From: an uncultured Amphritea sp. | Lineage (GTDB): Bacteria; Pseudomonadota; Gammaproteobacteria; Pseudomonadales; Balneatricaceae | DNA: 64,000 bases | NCBI RefSeq assembly: GCF_937127095.1 | Contig: NZ_CAKZLP010000033.1 | Coordinates: forward strand, 1-64,000 | Direction of reading: 5' to 3' | Part shown: piece by piece, positions 26,927-34,778 of the stretch | Layout of the letters: every line of letters begins with the position of its first letter | How positions within the stretch are numbered: position 1 is the first letter of the stretch | The notes under the pieces: model-generated | Seen by the model: only the letters and a program-made list of their open reading frames with translations | What the model was told of the DNA's origin: nothing | The model's database searches: none | Translations under genes and position numbers: made by a program

Positions 26927-27664
26927 ATGACAAGCATGAATGCATACGTCAACGGCGGAATCGCCGATATCGCTAACATCGGACTGTGTGATGTGGCGCT
27001 GGAAAAAGCAATGGAGCGAACCAGCAGCCTGCCGGGCATGGTGTGCCTCTACGGGCCATCTGGTTTCGGTAAATCAGTTGCAGCAACCTATGTGGCAAAC
27101 CGCCGCCGAGCTTACTACGTGCAAGCGAAAAGCGTCTGGACGAAAAAGCACACGTTGGCCGCCATTCTGGCAGAAATGGGAGTAAAGCCATTAGCAACAA
27201 TCCCTGAGATGCTCGACCAGGCCGCGCAAGAGCTTGCCATGAGCGCCCGCCCGCTGATTGTCGATGAGATGGATCACCTGGTCGACCGCAATGCAGTAGA
27301 GCTGATTCGTGACCTATACGAAGCCAGCCAGTCGCCCATTCTGCTGATCGGCGAAGAGCAACTGCCCAACAAGCTCAAACGCTGGGAACGCTTTCACGGC
27401 CGGGTGTTGAGTTGGGTGCCTGCACAGCCCGTCACACTGGCCGATGCCCGTAAATTGGTGCCCCTGTATGCCGGTGAAGTTGAGATAGCAGACGACATGC
27501 TCGCGCATCTGGTCGAGTTGTCCGGCGGCAGTGTGCGTCGGGTCGCGGTCAATCTCGAAATGATCCAAGACACCGCGCTTACCAGTGGTTGGGAATCGGT
27601 AGACCGCGCAGTCTGGGGCAAAACTGCGCTTTACACCGGTGAAGCCCCAAAGCGTCGGCTGTAA
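26927..27664 (+). CDS. Transposition protein B, AAA+ ATPase
   Basis: The product is a 245-residue ATPase that in Mu selects target DNA and activates the transposase, and gives target immunity. Walker A is GPSGFGKS (residues 43-50) and Walker B is LIVDEMDHL; it closes with an arginine-rich sensor region. It lacks the long N-terminal extension of MuB and resembles the shorter B proteins of B3-type phages. The ATG at 26927 with AAGGAG upstream is chosen over one at 26891. Confidence 0.9.
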   Translation: MTSMNAYVNGGIADIANIGLCDVALEKAMERTSSLPGMVCLYGPSGFGKSVAATYVANRRRAYYVQAKSVWTKKHTLAAILAEMGVKPLATIPEMLDQAAQELAMSARPLIVDEMDHLVDRNAVELIRDLYEASQSPILLIGEEQLPNKLKRWERFHGRVLSWVPAQPVTLADARKLVPLYAGEVEIADDMLAHLVELSGGSVRRVAVNLEMIQDTALTSGWESVDRAVWGKTALYTGEAPKRRL

Positions 27665-27674
27665 GGAGAGCATC

Positions 27675-28304
27675 ATGACAGCAAGTGTAGTGATAGAACG
27701 CGAAGGTCATCGCAAACCCGCCCAGCTGGAAATGATTGGCGGTAAGTGTGCCCGCCAACGCATCTGGGAACAACTCCGCATCCGACGTGATGAGTTTCAG
27801 GTGCTGGCGATTGCTCAGCATGCCAATGCCGAGATATCAACCGTACAAACCTATCTGCAATGTTTACAGGCCGGTGGTTATGTCGAGGCAGTGACACGAG
27901 GGCATCTGAAAAAAGCCGTGTATCGGCTGGTGAAAGATGACGGCCTGGAAGCGCCCCGCCTGACCCGTAAAGGGGAACCAGTGAAACAAGGGCGGATATC
28001 CGAGGCGATTTGGCGAACCCTGCGCATTCTCGATGTTCTGGATGCTCGACAGATTGCAAACCACGTATCAGCCAGTGGCTTAGATGTGAAACTGGCCTAC
28101 GTAAAAACCTATCTGTCGCTGCTGAAAAAAGCCGGTTATCTGCAGGTGGTGCGCGCCAGTACGCCGCACCGGCTAGAGCTAATTCGTCTTAAGCCAAACA
28201 TGAATACAGGCCCTCGCGCACCACAGGTTCAGCGAGTGAAAACACTCTACGACCCGAACCTCAATAAAGTGATGTTCGCGGAAGACCCAGAGGAGCTTCA
28301 GTGA
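27675..28304 (+). CDS. Early phage protein with two winged-helix-like repeats
   Basis: The product is a protein of about 209 residues. Two similar halves can be seen: RIWEQLRIRRDEFQVLAIAQHANAEISTVQTYLQCLQAGGYV and AIWRTLRILDVLDARQIANHVSASGLDVKLAYVKTYLSLLKKAGYL, each like a winged helix. A DNA-binding role in transposition or regulation is plausible but unproven. AAGGAG precedes the ATG at 27675, 8 bases after the B gene, so it is translated with it. Confidence 0.65.
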   Translation: MTASVVIEREGHRKPAQLEMIGGKCARQRIWEQLRIRRDEFQVLAIAQHANAEISTVQTYLQCLQAGGYVEAVTRGHLKKAVYRLVKDDGLEAPRLTRKGEPVKQGRISEAIWRTLRILDVLDARQIANHVSASGLDVKLAYVKTYLSLLKKAGYLQVVRASTPHRLELIRLKPNMNTGPRAPQVQRVKTLYDPNLNKVMFAEDPEELQ

Positions 28305-28672
28305 TGACAACTGCAATGAATATTGACGTATCCGCCTGGGGGCAGCAGCCACCGCAGTTTATCCAGATGCTGGTCATGCTGGTGAAAGAAACCGGCAGCA
28401 AGAAAGCTGCAGCGTCCCGCATCGGTATCGATCGGGCCTCGGTCAGCACGCTGCTGGCCAACAAATATCCGGCCAATATTGCCCGGATGGAGCAGAAAAT
28501 CATGGCCTACTGCGCAACCATCGAATGCCCAGTGCTGGGCGTGATCGAAAGCGCAGAATGCCAAAAACAACGCGAAATGCCGTTTATCAGTAGCAACCCG
28601 CAGCGAGTCGCACTTTACCGCGCCTGCCGCAATTGTGATCGAAATACAGCACAGGAGAACAACCATGACTAG
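28304..28672 (+). CDS. Small helix-turn-helix phage protein
   Basis: The product is a protein of about 122 residues. A lambda-repressor-type helix-turn-helix is visible (MLVKETGSKKAAASRIGIDRASVSTLLANKYPANIARMEQKIMAY), and the C-terminal part holds several cysteines (CATIECP, CRNC). The start overlaps the previous stop (TGATG), so the two are coupled. Similar proteins occur in the early region of transposable phages; function unknown. Confidence 0.65.
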   Translation: MTTAMNIDVSAWGQQPPQFIQMLVMLVKETGSKKAAASRIGIDRASVSTLLANKYPANIARMEQKIMAYCATIECPVLGVIESAECQKQREMPFISSNPQRVALYRACRNCDRNTAQENNHD

Positions 28673-28955
28673 CGCACAGGCGATCAACAGAGAATTGCCG
28701 GACGTTCAAAACTTGTACATCAAAGAGCGTCTGGCAAGCTCGATTTTAGCTGTAAATGTGTTGGCCGCACTGGGGCTGACAGTACTGTCTATCAACATCG
28801 AAACAGCAAAGCCAAAGGTTCATATCCAGCACGGTAAGGCTTGCGAGAGACTGCAAAATGTTAGCTATAAATTCTGGCCGACCAATAGCGGCCGTCGTAA
28901 AGAAAGCGTCGCATTTGTCTCTGGCTGTGAAGTTCATTGGGAGGAACCCGCATGA
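28665..28955 (+). CDS. Hypothetical early phage protein
   Basis: The product is 96 residues with no recognisable family. AGGAG stands in front of ATG 28665, and the gene overlaps the previous one by 8 bases and the next by 4. A mildly hydrophobic stretch (LASSILAVNVLAALGLTVLSI) might be a helix hairpin rather than a membrane span. Confidence 0.55.
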   Translation: MTSAQAINRELPDVQNLYIKERLASSILAVNVLAALGLTVLSINIETAKPKVHIQHGKACERLQNVSYKFWPTNSGRRKESVAFVSGCEVHWEEPA

Positions 28956-29215
28956 ACTATCTGATTATAAATCTGCCGATGACTCAGCAAGAGCAGCGGC
29001 TGATCTTCTGGGGTGAAAGAAGCCGGTTCGACACTCCAGATCCGCACCAGGCGCTGGTGATCAATGAGGAATACGTAAACCTTAACCTGGAACGTTACGA
29101 CAACGGATCCACTACTCGCGCAGTGTCCCAGGAAGATGCGATTAACCGCCCGATAGAGATTCTGAACACTCTGGGCATCACGCTTAAACAAAACGCAGCA
29201 GGAGAAGCCGCATGA
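28952..29215 (+). CDS. Hypothetical early phage protein
   Basis: The product is 87 residues, soluble and acidic, with no recognised family. The ATG at 28952 overlaps the preceding stop (ATGA) and its own stop overlaps the next start, so it belongs to a tightly coupled early operon. Confidence 0.55.
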   Translation: MNYLIINLPMTQQEQRLIFWGERSRFDTPDPHQALVINEEYVNLNLERYDNGSTTRAVSQEDAINRPIEILNTLGITLKQNAAGEAA

Positions 29216-29838
29216 ACCACGCAGTGCAACAACATATCCCCGAAGGCTATCTGCAAGATCAAGCCGGTCGTCTGGTGCCAATAGAGTTGATCGACGAGAT
29301 CGATCTCACTCGCAACGACCTGGTCCAGGAGATCGTCATCAAAGCGCGTGAGCTGCAGCAGGCAATGGCTACCTTCAAGCTAAACACTCTGGGCGATATC
29401 AGCGCGTTCGTTGACCTCAGTGCCGAACGTTACAGCGTAAAAATGGGCGGCAAAAAAGGCAACATCAGCCTGCTCAGCTATGACGGCAAGTACAAGATTC
29501 AACGGGCGATCAGTGAATACATCGTCTTCGATGAGCGTCTGCAAGTAGCTAAAGAATTGATAGATGGCTGCATTCACCGTTGGGCCGAAGGCTCTGATAA
29601 CAAGATCAAAGTGCTGGTCGATCACGCGTTCCAGGTCGACAAAGAGGGCAACATCAGCACCGGCCGAGTGTTAGGGCTTCGCCGTATCAAGATCGATGAC
29701 AGCGAGTGGAGCAAGGCGATGGCCGCGATCGCAGACAGCATTCAGGTCGCGGGTTCAAAAACCTATGTGCGACTGTATGAGCGGGTCGGAGAGTCAGAGC
29801 AATATCAACCGATATCACTCGATATAGCAGCGTTGTAG
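29212..29838 (+). CDS. DUF3164 family phage protein
   Basis: The product is a 208-residue soluble protein that closely fits the DUF3164 family, common in the early region of Mu-like phages (YLQDQAGRLVPIELIDEIDLTRNDLVQEIVIKA, MGGKKGNISLLSYDGKYKIQRAISEYIVFDERLQVAKELID). Its biochemical role is not known; the position next to replication and transposition genes suggests DNA metabolism. Confidence 0.85.
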   Translation: MNHAVQQHIPEGYLQDQAGRLVPIELIDEIDLTRNDLVQEIVIKARELQQAMATFKLNTLGDISAFVDLSAERYSVKMGGKKGNISLLSYDGKYKIQRAISEYIVFDERLQVAKELIDGCIHRWAEGSDNKIKVLVDHAFQVDKEGNISTGRVLGLRRIKIDDSEWSKAMAAIADSIQVAGSKTYVRLYERVGESEQYQPISLDIAAL

Positions 29839-29846
29839 AGGTGAGT

Positions 29847-30011
29847 ATGCAGATCCCCGTATCTCAGGAAACCATACACGATGTTGCCAACTGGGCTGCA
29901 GACGCGGTTTATGACGGTACCACCGAATTTGAGGAGGGTACCTACGAACAAGGCGTGTTGGATACGTTGCGCTGGATGACCGGGAACATCGATTCCCGGC
30001 CTGATGAATAG
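29847..30011 (+). CDS. Small acidic phage protein
   Basis: The product is a 54-residue acidic protein (begins MQIPVSQETIHDVANW, ends NIDSRPDE). The reading frame is preceded by a GAGGTGAG-like ribosome site at the end of the DUF3164 gene and stops 9 bases before the next start. No family recognised; its packing between coupled genes is the main support. Confidence 0.55.
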   Translation: MQIPVSQETIHDVANWAADAVYDGTTEFEEGTYEQGVLDTLRWMTGNIDSRPDE

Positions 30012-30020
30012 GAGGTGGTT

Positions 30021-30260
30021 ATGAGCATTGTTACAGCAGAGCAGATGGCCAGTCACGTTGCTTTTTGCGCCCGGTTATCGCCCGTGCAGGCAAAGAGCGC
30101 AATAGAAGCAATCGGCAGCGTCATTCTGCAACAGTTAGCCCAAGGCCATGCCGTTGCTATCGAGGGGTTCGGCCTGTTCGAAGTGGCAACGCGGGAAGAT
30201 GGCAGCAAGGGCGTTAAGTTTCGCCAGGCTAAGAAAATGCGGGAGGCAATCAATGGCTAA
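30021..30260 (+). CDS. HU/IHF-like DNA-binding protein (first of two)
   Basis: The product is a 79-residue member of the HU superfamily (FCARLSPVQAKSAIEAIGSVILQQLAQGHAVAIEGFGLFEV...GVKFRQAKKMREAING). The DNA-inserting arm is shortened compared with host HU. A strong GGAGG ribosome site precedes ATG 30021. HU is a cofactor of Mu transposition, so a phage-encoded version could substitute for the host protein. Confidence 0.8.
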   Translation: MSIVTAEQMASHVAFCARLSPVQAKSAIEAIGSVILQQLAQGHAVAIEGFGLFEVATREDGSKGVKFRQAKKMREAING

Positions 30261-30504
30261 GGTTTTCGGTTATGACAGTGATGCACCGCATCGCGGCGAA
30301 ATGGAAGCAGCCAATGTTGAAGCCTGGGAGGTGAAGCATTTTGGCGCTGATTCATTAAAAGGCCGCTTTGGCTGGGAAGTGTGCTCTACATCTTTTAAGG
30401 AGGTGCAAGTCAGTTTGCTTAAGCAGATGAAAGAGGAGTGTCTGTATCCCGAGTTAATCGAAGGTGTCAAAAAAACGAAGGCAGCAGACGTTCCTGTTAT
30501 CTAA
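30253..30504 (+). CDS. Hypothetical early phage protein
   Basis: The product is 83 residues (MAKVFGYDSDAPHRGEMEAANVEAW...), soluble, with no recognised family. Its ATG overlaps the HU-like gene by 8 bases. The open frame extends upstream within the HU gene, but GGGAGG is well spaced for ATG 30253. Confidence 0.55.
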   Translation: MAKVFGYDSDAPHRGEMEAANVEAWEVKHFGADSLKGRFGWEVCSTSFKEVQVSLLKQMKEECLYPELIEGVKKTKAADVPVI

Positions 30505-30580
30505 GCGAAACGCCCCGTCGGGCGTCTACTCAGCGTAGCGGCTGGGTACTGATGAGCAGCTAACAACTAAGGGGAAACTC

Positions 30581-30871
30581 ATGAATAAAGCAGAACTGAT
30601 TGAAGCGGTAACACAGCGTATGAAGATTCACCACAGCCGTGCTGTAAGTAAAACGGATGTTGATAACCTACTGGAAAGCCTTGGTCATGTAACAACCAAT
30701 GAGATTAAAAGTGGTGGTGAAGTCACACTGCCAGCCCTGGGAAAACTTACGGTTGGAGTACGCGCCGCGCGCACCGGCCGCAACCCTCAGACTGGTGCGG
30801 CAATCGAAATTCCGGCCGCGAAAGTGGCGAAGTTTAAAGCGCTAAAGTCGTTGAAAGATGCCCTGAACTAA
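30581..30871 (+). CDS. HU/IHF-like DNA-binding protein (second of two)
   Basis: The product is a 96-residue HU-family protein with a full-length arm (MNKAELIEAVTQRM, SGGEVTLPALGKLTVGVRAARTGRNPQTGAAIEIPAAKVAKFKALKSLKDALN). The GRNPQTG arm motif, which inserts proline into DNA, is intact. The gene is preceded by AAGGGGA and followed by a strong terminator. It is clearly different from the first HU-like gene, so this is not a recent duplication. Confidence 0.9.
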   Translation: MNKAELIEAVTQRMKIHHSRAVSKTDVDNLLESLGHVTTNEIKSGGEVTLPALGKLTVGVRAARTGRNPQTGAAIEIPAAKVAKFKALKSLKDALN

Positions 30872-30876
30872 ACAAA

Positions 30877-30905
30877 AAGCCCCCTCTGCATCGCAGAGGG
30901 GGCTT
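30877..30905. terminator. Strong hairpin terminator after the second HU gene
   Basis: AAGCCCCCTCTGC and its exact complement flank a 3-base loop, with A5 on the left side (a T run on the minus strand) and only TT on the right. It divides the first early operon from the gemA/mor group. The region 30906-31084 holds no gene and presumably a promoter for the next group. Confidence 0.75.
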
Positions 30906-31084
30906 GGCATTGGTGTTGGCCATCCATAGCCAGCCACCTACCGGCTTTATCTTATCTAACCATTGCAGCGTAGCGCTGTAACCAGAAAAGCGGAATAGGA
31001 ATAAATCCTAAATTAAACAAGTGATTTTCAATCAAAAGCGGCTCAGGGGCTGTTTCTGATTGTGAATAAACAAGCGAGATTGAT

Positions 31085-31528
31085 ATGAGCATCACAAAAG
31101 AACAATGGCAGGCCGTACAAAATGAGCTGAAAAACTCATTTAGTCGGGTGGTTTTTTCTTACCAGGGCAAGAAAATTCTGGTGCGTCGAGAGCTGGTTAA
31201 GGAAGGGCGATTTGAGTTGATCGTTTACTTTGATGGCACGTTAAGCATCGGTTGGGGGTGGAAAACGAGTGACCACTATGACCCTCTCACAGAGATACTT
31301 TGGCGCAAGCGAACTAAGTCGTTGTATGGCCCAAAGAAAAGAGCGGAAATTATCAAAAGCCTCGGTAAACGCAATGCAAAGGAATTGTTTCCAAAACTTG
31401 AGGAACATATGGAATGGTATGAGCCTGTATTCTCGACAGCCGCCGCGCTCGTTCGGCAATACAAGAAAGTGGCAGGGCTGAATATAGAAAGTATTGGCTT
31501 TCAAAGCGAGTCAGCAACATGCAACTAA
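31085..31528 (+). CDS. Hypothetical phage protein
   Basis: The product is 147 residues, basic, soluble, with no family that I recognise. Tryptophan-rich middle (YFDGTLSIGWGWKTSDHYDPLTEILWRKRTKSLYGPKKRAEIIKSLGK). It opens the second early group after its own intergenic region and overlaps the next gene by 10 bases. Confidence 0.6.
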   Translation: MSITKEQWQAVQNELKNSFSRVVFSYQGKKILVRRELVKEGRFELIVYFDGTLSIGWGWKTSDHYDPLTEILWRKRTKSLYGPKKRAEIIKSLGKRNAKELFPKLEEHMEWYEPVFSTAAALVRQYKKVAGLNIESIGFQSESATCN

Positions 31529-31965
31529 CCCGCTGCCCCATCTGCCATAGCCGCCTCAGCCTTGAATCGCTGGTTCAGGATGAAGCGGGGCGCGATCTGC
31601 TGGCATTGCTGGCACGGCTTGAGAAAAACACCGGCACTGCCCTGGTCACCTATATAGGTCTGTTTCGTTCCCCCAGCCGGGATCTCGCCAATGATCGTGC
31701 CCTGCGCCTGGCAAATGAGGCGTTAGAGCTGGCTGAGCCTAACGCCCTGACGGCCGCGCTGGTGCATACGGTGGAATCAATGCGGGCCAAGCAGCAGCTA
31801 GGCCATTTTAAGCCGTTATCAAATCACAACTACCTGCGGCGGGTGCTGGAAAACGGCCAGGGCGCGGATATACCGGCGTTGCCTGCAGGGCTTGCAACAC
31901 CTCGTCAGAATGCCAGAGCGGTGGTTAGCAGCGCAATCATGGATATAAAGGATACAGACTGGTGA
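31519..31965 (+). CDS. Zinc-ribbon phage protein upstream of gemA
   Basis: The product is 148 residues beginning MQLTRCPICHSRLSLE, a single CxxC that may form half of a zinc site. The rest is helical. Genes of this kind precede gemA in many Mu-like phages, but function is unknown. It overlaps gemA's open frame by 4 bases. Confidence 0.65.
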   Translation: MQLTRCPICHSRLSLESLVQDEAGRDLLALLARLEKNTGTALVTYIGLFRSPSRDLANDRALRLANEALELAEPNALTAALVHTVESMRAKQQLGHFKPLSNHNYLRRVLENGQGADIPALPAGLATPRQNARAVVSSAIMDIKDTDW

Positions 31966-31967
31966 CT

Positions 31968-32399
31968 ATGTCAAAAGACCCACGAAAAGCAGCAATGGCT
32001 CAGATCCACATCGCTAAAAAGCAGCTGGGTCTGGATGACGACACCTATCGGCAAATGCTGCTTTCCCTTACCGGTAAAAACAGCTGCGCAAAGATGACCA
32101 TCAGTGAATTGAAGCGTGTCATCAGTCATCTGAAAAAATGCGGTTTTCAGAATAAACCACAAACATTCGGGCAGCGCCCCAACCCAGGCGCGGGCCGTCG
32201 TGCATTGATGAGCAAGGTCGAAGCGCTGCTGGCGGATAACGGCCTGCACTGGAACTACGCCCACAGCATGGCCCGACATATGTTTAAGGTTGAAAAGGTT
32301 GAATGGTTAGAACCAGAGCAACTGCGCAAGCTGGTTGCCGCGCTGGAGATCAGCATTCGGCGGCAGGCTGCAAAACAGAGAGAGTCAGACGATGAGTGA
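31968..32399 (+). CDS. gemA: GemA family regulatory protein (DUF1018)
   Basis: The product is about 143 residues of the GemA family (KAAMAQIHIAKKQLGLDDDTYRQMLLSLTGKNSCAKMTISELKRVISHLKKCGF). In Mu, GemA alters host gene expression and DNA supercoiling during development. The order gemA-mor is conserved. An upstream GTG (31962) overlaps the previous stop and is an alternative start. Confidence 0.88.
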   Translation: MSKDPRKAAMAQIHIAKKQLGLDDDTYRQMLLSLTGKNSCAKMTISELKRVISHLKKCGFQNKPQTFGQRPNPGAGRRALMSKVEALLADNGLHWNYAHSMARHMFKVEKVEWLEPEQLRKLVAALEISIRRQAAKQRESDDE

Positions 32400-32814
32400 A
32401 GAACAGCGAGATCTGCTGGGTGATGAATCATTCTCCAGCGATTTGCTCAGCCATCTGGATGCTATACCGCCCGAGGTGCAAAAGAAGTGGCCACGCGACC
32501 TGTCAGCCCTGGTCGATATCTACAGCGCTGCATTAGAGCGGCTGGGGTATAACGGTACAGAAGCTCAGAAAATCAGTCACACGCTGCTGGCTGAACAGTC
32601 TGTTTATTGTGGCGGTCGATACTTCTACCTGCCAAAGCTGGATGCGCTGAAAAAAGCGATACGCGATGTCGAGCTGCACAGAGACTGGAGCGAGCGAGGC
32701 GTTCAGCCAGATGAGTTGGCAGACAAATACAAGATATCGGCGACACATGTCTATCGAATTATCAAAGAGCAGCAGGCATACTATCGTAAACGGATACAGC
32801 CAGAACTGTTTTGA
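32392..32814 (+). CDS. mor: Mor-family activator of middle/late transcription
   Basis: The product is a 140-residue activator of the Mor/C family. The dimerisation part (WPRDLSALVDIYSAALERLGYNGTEAQKISHTLLAEQSVYCGGRYFYLPK) is followed by a C-terminal helix-turn-helix (DELADKYKISATHVYRIIKEQ). In Mu, Mor binds a dyad centred near -43 and replaces -35 contacts. No separate C activator is seen in this prophage, so this protein is the obvious candidate for both late promoters described at 33.34 and 42.93 kb. The ATG overlaps gemA. Confidence 0.88.
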   Translation: MSEEQRDLLGDESFSSDLLSHLDAIPPEVQKKWPRDLSALVDIYSAALERLGYNGTEAQKISHTLLAEQSVYCGGRYFYLPKLDALKKAIRDVELHRDWSERGVQPDELADKYKISATHVYRIIKEQQAYYRKRIQPELF

Positions 32815-32831
32815 GAAAAGGAGTCTCAGCG

Positions 32832-33323
32832 ATGATTAAAATCGTGTTTACATTAGTGTTAATGAGCGTAGTTATGCCCGTTAACGCAGAGATTTACAAA
32901 TGTAAGACCAATGACCGCGTGGTGTATCAGTCAACCCCTTGCCAGCAAAGCGAGTCGGGGAAGGTTGATATTTACATTCCTTCCGTACCGGATAACGCTT
33001 TCGAGCCTGGCGATGTTGCAGATGACGACTATAAAGAAGAACGACGACTGCGTTGGGCAGAAGAGCAAAAGCGCTTAAACGAAAGATCTGACGCTATAAG
33101 GGAAGAGCGCCTGCGGCAAGAGCGTTTTAAGAAGATGATCTGGCATCATGAAGTTGCCATTGGAATGACCAAGAAACAAGCCGAGCGCTCCTGGGGAAAA
33201 CCCTGTGATATCAATCGCTCCGTTTATGCCAGCGGAGTACATGAACAGTGGGTGTATTGCACAGGAAAATATGAACGTCAGTACCTGTATTTCGAGGGTG
33301 ACGAACTGACAGGAATGAATTAA
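32832..33323 (+). CDS. Exported DUF4124 protein with BamE-like C-terminal part
   Basis: The product is about 163 residues with a signal peptide (MIKIVFTLVLMSVVMPVNA) and a DUF4124 start (EIYKCKTNDRVVYQSTPCQQ). After a charged helical linker, the C-terminal part (VAIGMTKKQAERSWGKPCDINRSV...QWVYCTGKYERQYLYFEGDELTGMN) resembles BamE/SmpA-type folds. It is the last gene before the lysis promoter. An exported protein made early could be a superinfection-exclusion factor; that is inference. Confidence 0.7.
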   Translation: MIKIVFTLVLMSVVMPVNAEIYKCKTNDRVVYQSTPCQQSESGKVDIYIPSVPDNAFEPGDVADDDYKEERRLRWAEEQKRLNERSDAIREERLRQERFKKMIWHHEVAIGMTKKQAERSWGKPCDINRSVYASGVHEQWVYCTGKYERQYLYFEGDELTGMN

Positions 33324-33330
33324 ATACCCA

Positions 33331-33382
33331 TAAAACATCTAACCTAGGTTAAACCCACCCCCCCCCAGATCCCCGTTAATCT
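33331..33382 (+). promoter_or_regulatory. Late promoter 1 (Mor-type dyad plus TAATCT -10)
   Basis: The sequence AAAACATCTAAC-N4-GTTAAACCCA is shared with the promoter at 42.93 kb. The dyad TAAC-N4-GTTA is centred at 33345.5 and a TAATCT -10-like element lies at 33377-33382. The 34-bp separation matches the geometry of Mor/C-activated promoters of Mu, and there is no -35 hexamer. Transcription would start near 33389, ahead of the lysis genes. Confidence 0.7.
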
Positions 33383-33427
33383 GGAGTCCTAACGAATTAA
33401 TGGACTTCAAATTAGCGGGGATTTTTT
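33369..33427 (+). terminator. Large terminator hairpin overlapping late promoter 1
   Basis: ATCCCCGTTAAT (33369-33380) pairs with ATTAGCGGGGAT (33411-33422) with one G-U pair, followed by six Ts and then the lysin ATG. Early transcripts from upstream would fold and end here, and the GCGGGGA ribosome site of the lysin gene is part of the stem. A transcript begun at the late promoter lacks the left arm and escapes. Confidence 0.7.
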
Positions 33428-33949
33428 ATGTCTGAAACCCATACACCAGAGCCGTTCGCTTTGGGGCGGCGTTCCAAAAAGAATCTGCAGCAAGTACATC
33501 CTGATCTGGTCGCCGTTGTAGAGCGCGGACTTGCCTTGTCGGCTGTCGACTTTGCAGTGACCGAGGGTGTGCGCGAGATTAAGCGGCAGCGGCGGCTTGT
33601 GAAAACAGGCGATTCTGCAACCCTCAATAGCCGCCATCTGCCCCGAGTGCCCACGAATAACCCAGAGCTGGGCGAAGTGTCCCATGCTGTTGATTTGGCT
33701 GCATGGGTGGACGGGACAGTTAGCTATGACTGGCCGTATTACTACCAGATAGCGGCCGCTATAAAGCAAGCCGCCGCAGAGCTTAACGTCGCTATTCGCT
33801 GGGGTGGTGGTTGGGCGTTGCTCGATACCTTCGACACACCAGAAGCCGCCCGTCAGGCATATATCGAGCGAAAAAACCGTCAGGGTAAAAAGGTTTACTC
33901 AGACGGCCCTCACTTCGAGCTGTGCTGGGAGGCATACCCATGTCTCTGA
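33428..33949 (+). CDS. M15-type peptidoglycan endopeptidase (endolysin)
   Basis: The product is a 173-residue cytoplasmic lysin of the M15/VanY-like peptidase group that cleaves peptide cross-links of the cell wall. Zinc-site motifs are SHAVDLAAWVDG and the C-terminal DGPHFEL; an earlier TEGVREIKRQRRLV and SRHLPRVP fit phage members such as T5 lysin. No signal peptide, so holin is needed. It is the first gene of the late lysis/packaging operon. Confidence 0.88.
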   Translation: MSETHTPEPFALGRRSKKNLQQVHPDLVAVVERGLALSAVDFAVTEGVREIKRQRRLVKTGDSATLNSRHLPRVPTNNPELGEVSHAVDLAAWVDGTVSYDWPYYYQIAAAIKQAAAELNVAIRWGGGWALLDTFDTPEAARQAYIERKNRQGKKVYSDGPHFELCWEAYPCL

Positions 33950-34554
33950 TAGCAACCGCACTGCTCACCGCAGGTCCGTCGCTGATTCGTATGGCAGGCG
34001 AGCTGTTCGGCGGTGAAAAAGCCTCCTCTGTCTCTGAAAAGCTGGCCTCTGCGGTTGAGGTCGCTGGGGGTATGTCTACAGACGGCGCGAAAGCACATAT
34101 AGAGCAAGTCGTTTCTGGCATGCCTGCCGAAGACGTTGCCGTTGTTATGCAGCTAAAAGTAAAGCTGGAAGAGATCGCCGCAGAGCGCGAAAAGAACCAG
34201 CTTAATCATCAGCTCGGCATGCACCACGAAACCCAGGAAACCATCCGCACCGAGGCTATTAACGGCACAGACTACGTCAAAGAAACCCGCCCGAAAATGG
34301 CTCGTTTATCAGGCTATTCCGGCACAGCTTATGTGCTGGGTGCCGAGCTGGTCAGCCGTATAGCGCCCCTGTTCAATCATGTTGAAGACGGTGTGTTGGT
34401 GGCATACACCATAGCGGGAGCCAGCCCAATTGTGGCAGGCGTACTGTATGGCCCGCTCTTCACCTATATGGGTATGCGTACCGTTGATGCGTTCAGTAAA
34501 TGGAAGCAAACCCCATCCCCAGCAATAGATCTGATTAAAGGGATGGTGAAGTAA
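33940..34554 (+). CDS. Holin, 3-transmembrane GTA/phage type
   Basis: The product is 204 residues. It has a hydrophobic N terminus (SLIATALLTAGPSLIRMAGELFG), a charged central helix (VVMQLKVKLEEIAAEREKNQLNHQLGMHHETQETIRTEAINGTDYVKETRPKMARLSGY), and two hydrophobic segments toward the C terminus, as in the GTA_holin_3TM family. The GGGAGG site and an overlap of 10 bases with the lysin gene favour the ATG at 33940. It forms the membrane hole at lysis. Confidence 0.78.
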   Translation: MSLIATALLTAGPSLIRMAGELFGGEKASSVSEKLASAVEVAGGMSTDGAKAHIEQVVSGMPAEDVAVVMQLKVKLEEIAAEREKNQLNHQLGMHHETQETIRTEAINGTDYVKETRPKMARLSGYSGTAYVLGAELVSRIAPLFNHVEDGVLVAYTIAGASPIVAGVLYGPLFTYMGMRTVDAFSKWKQTPSPAIDLIKGMVK

Positions 34555-34778
34555 TGCCCGACATTCTCGACCACGCAACCGATCTGGAGATGCGCCAGCG
34601 TCAGAGCGCGCTGGATAAAGCGTTGAAACACTCAGAACCAGAGCAGGATATCAGAGATGGCATGGTCGTCTGCATCGACTGTGCAACGCCCATCCAGCCT
34701 GCCCGACTAAAAGCCAAACCCAACGCAGCCCGCTGCATTCACTGTCAACAGATTGAGGAACAAAGACATGGACGTTAA
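34554..34778 (+). CDS. TraR/DksA-type C4 zinc-finger protein
   Basis: The product is 74 residues, with CIDC...RCIHC spaced as in the DksA/TraR zinc finger. Small TraR-like proteins bind RNA polymerase in its secondary channel and mimic DksA plus ppGpp. Its position within the lysis block is usual for Mu-like phages. Overlaps holin stop by one base and the next gene by 11. Confidence 0.85.
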   Translation: MPDILDHATDLEMRQRQSALDKALKHSEPEQDIRDGMVVCIDCATPIQPARLKAKPNAARCIHCQQIEEQRHGR

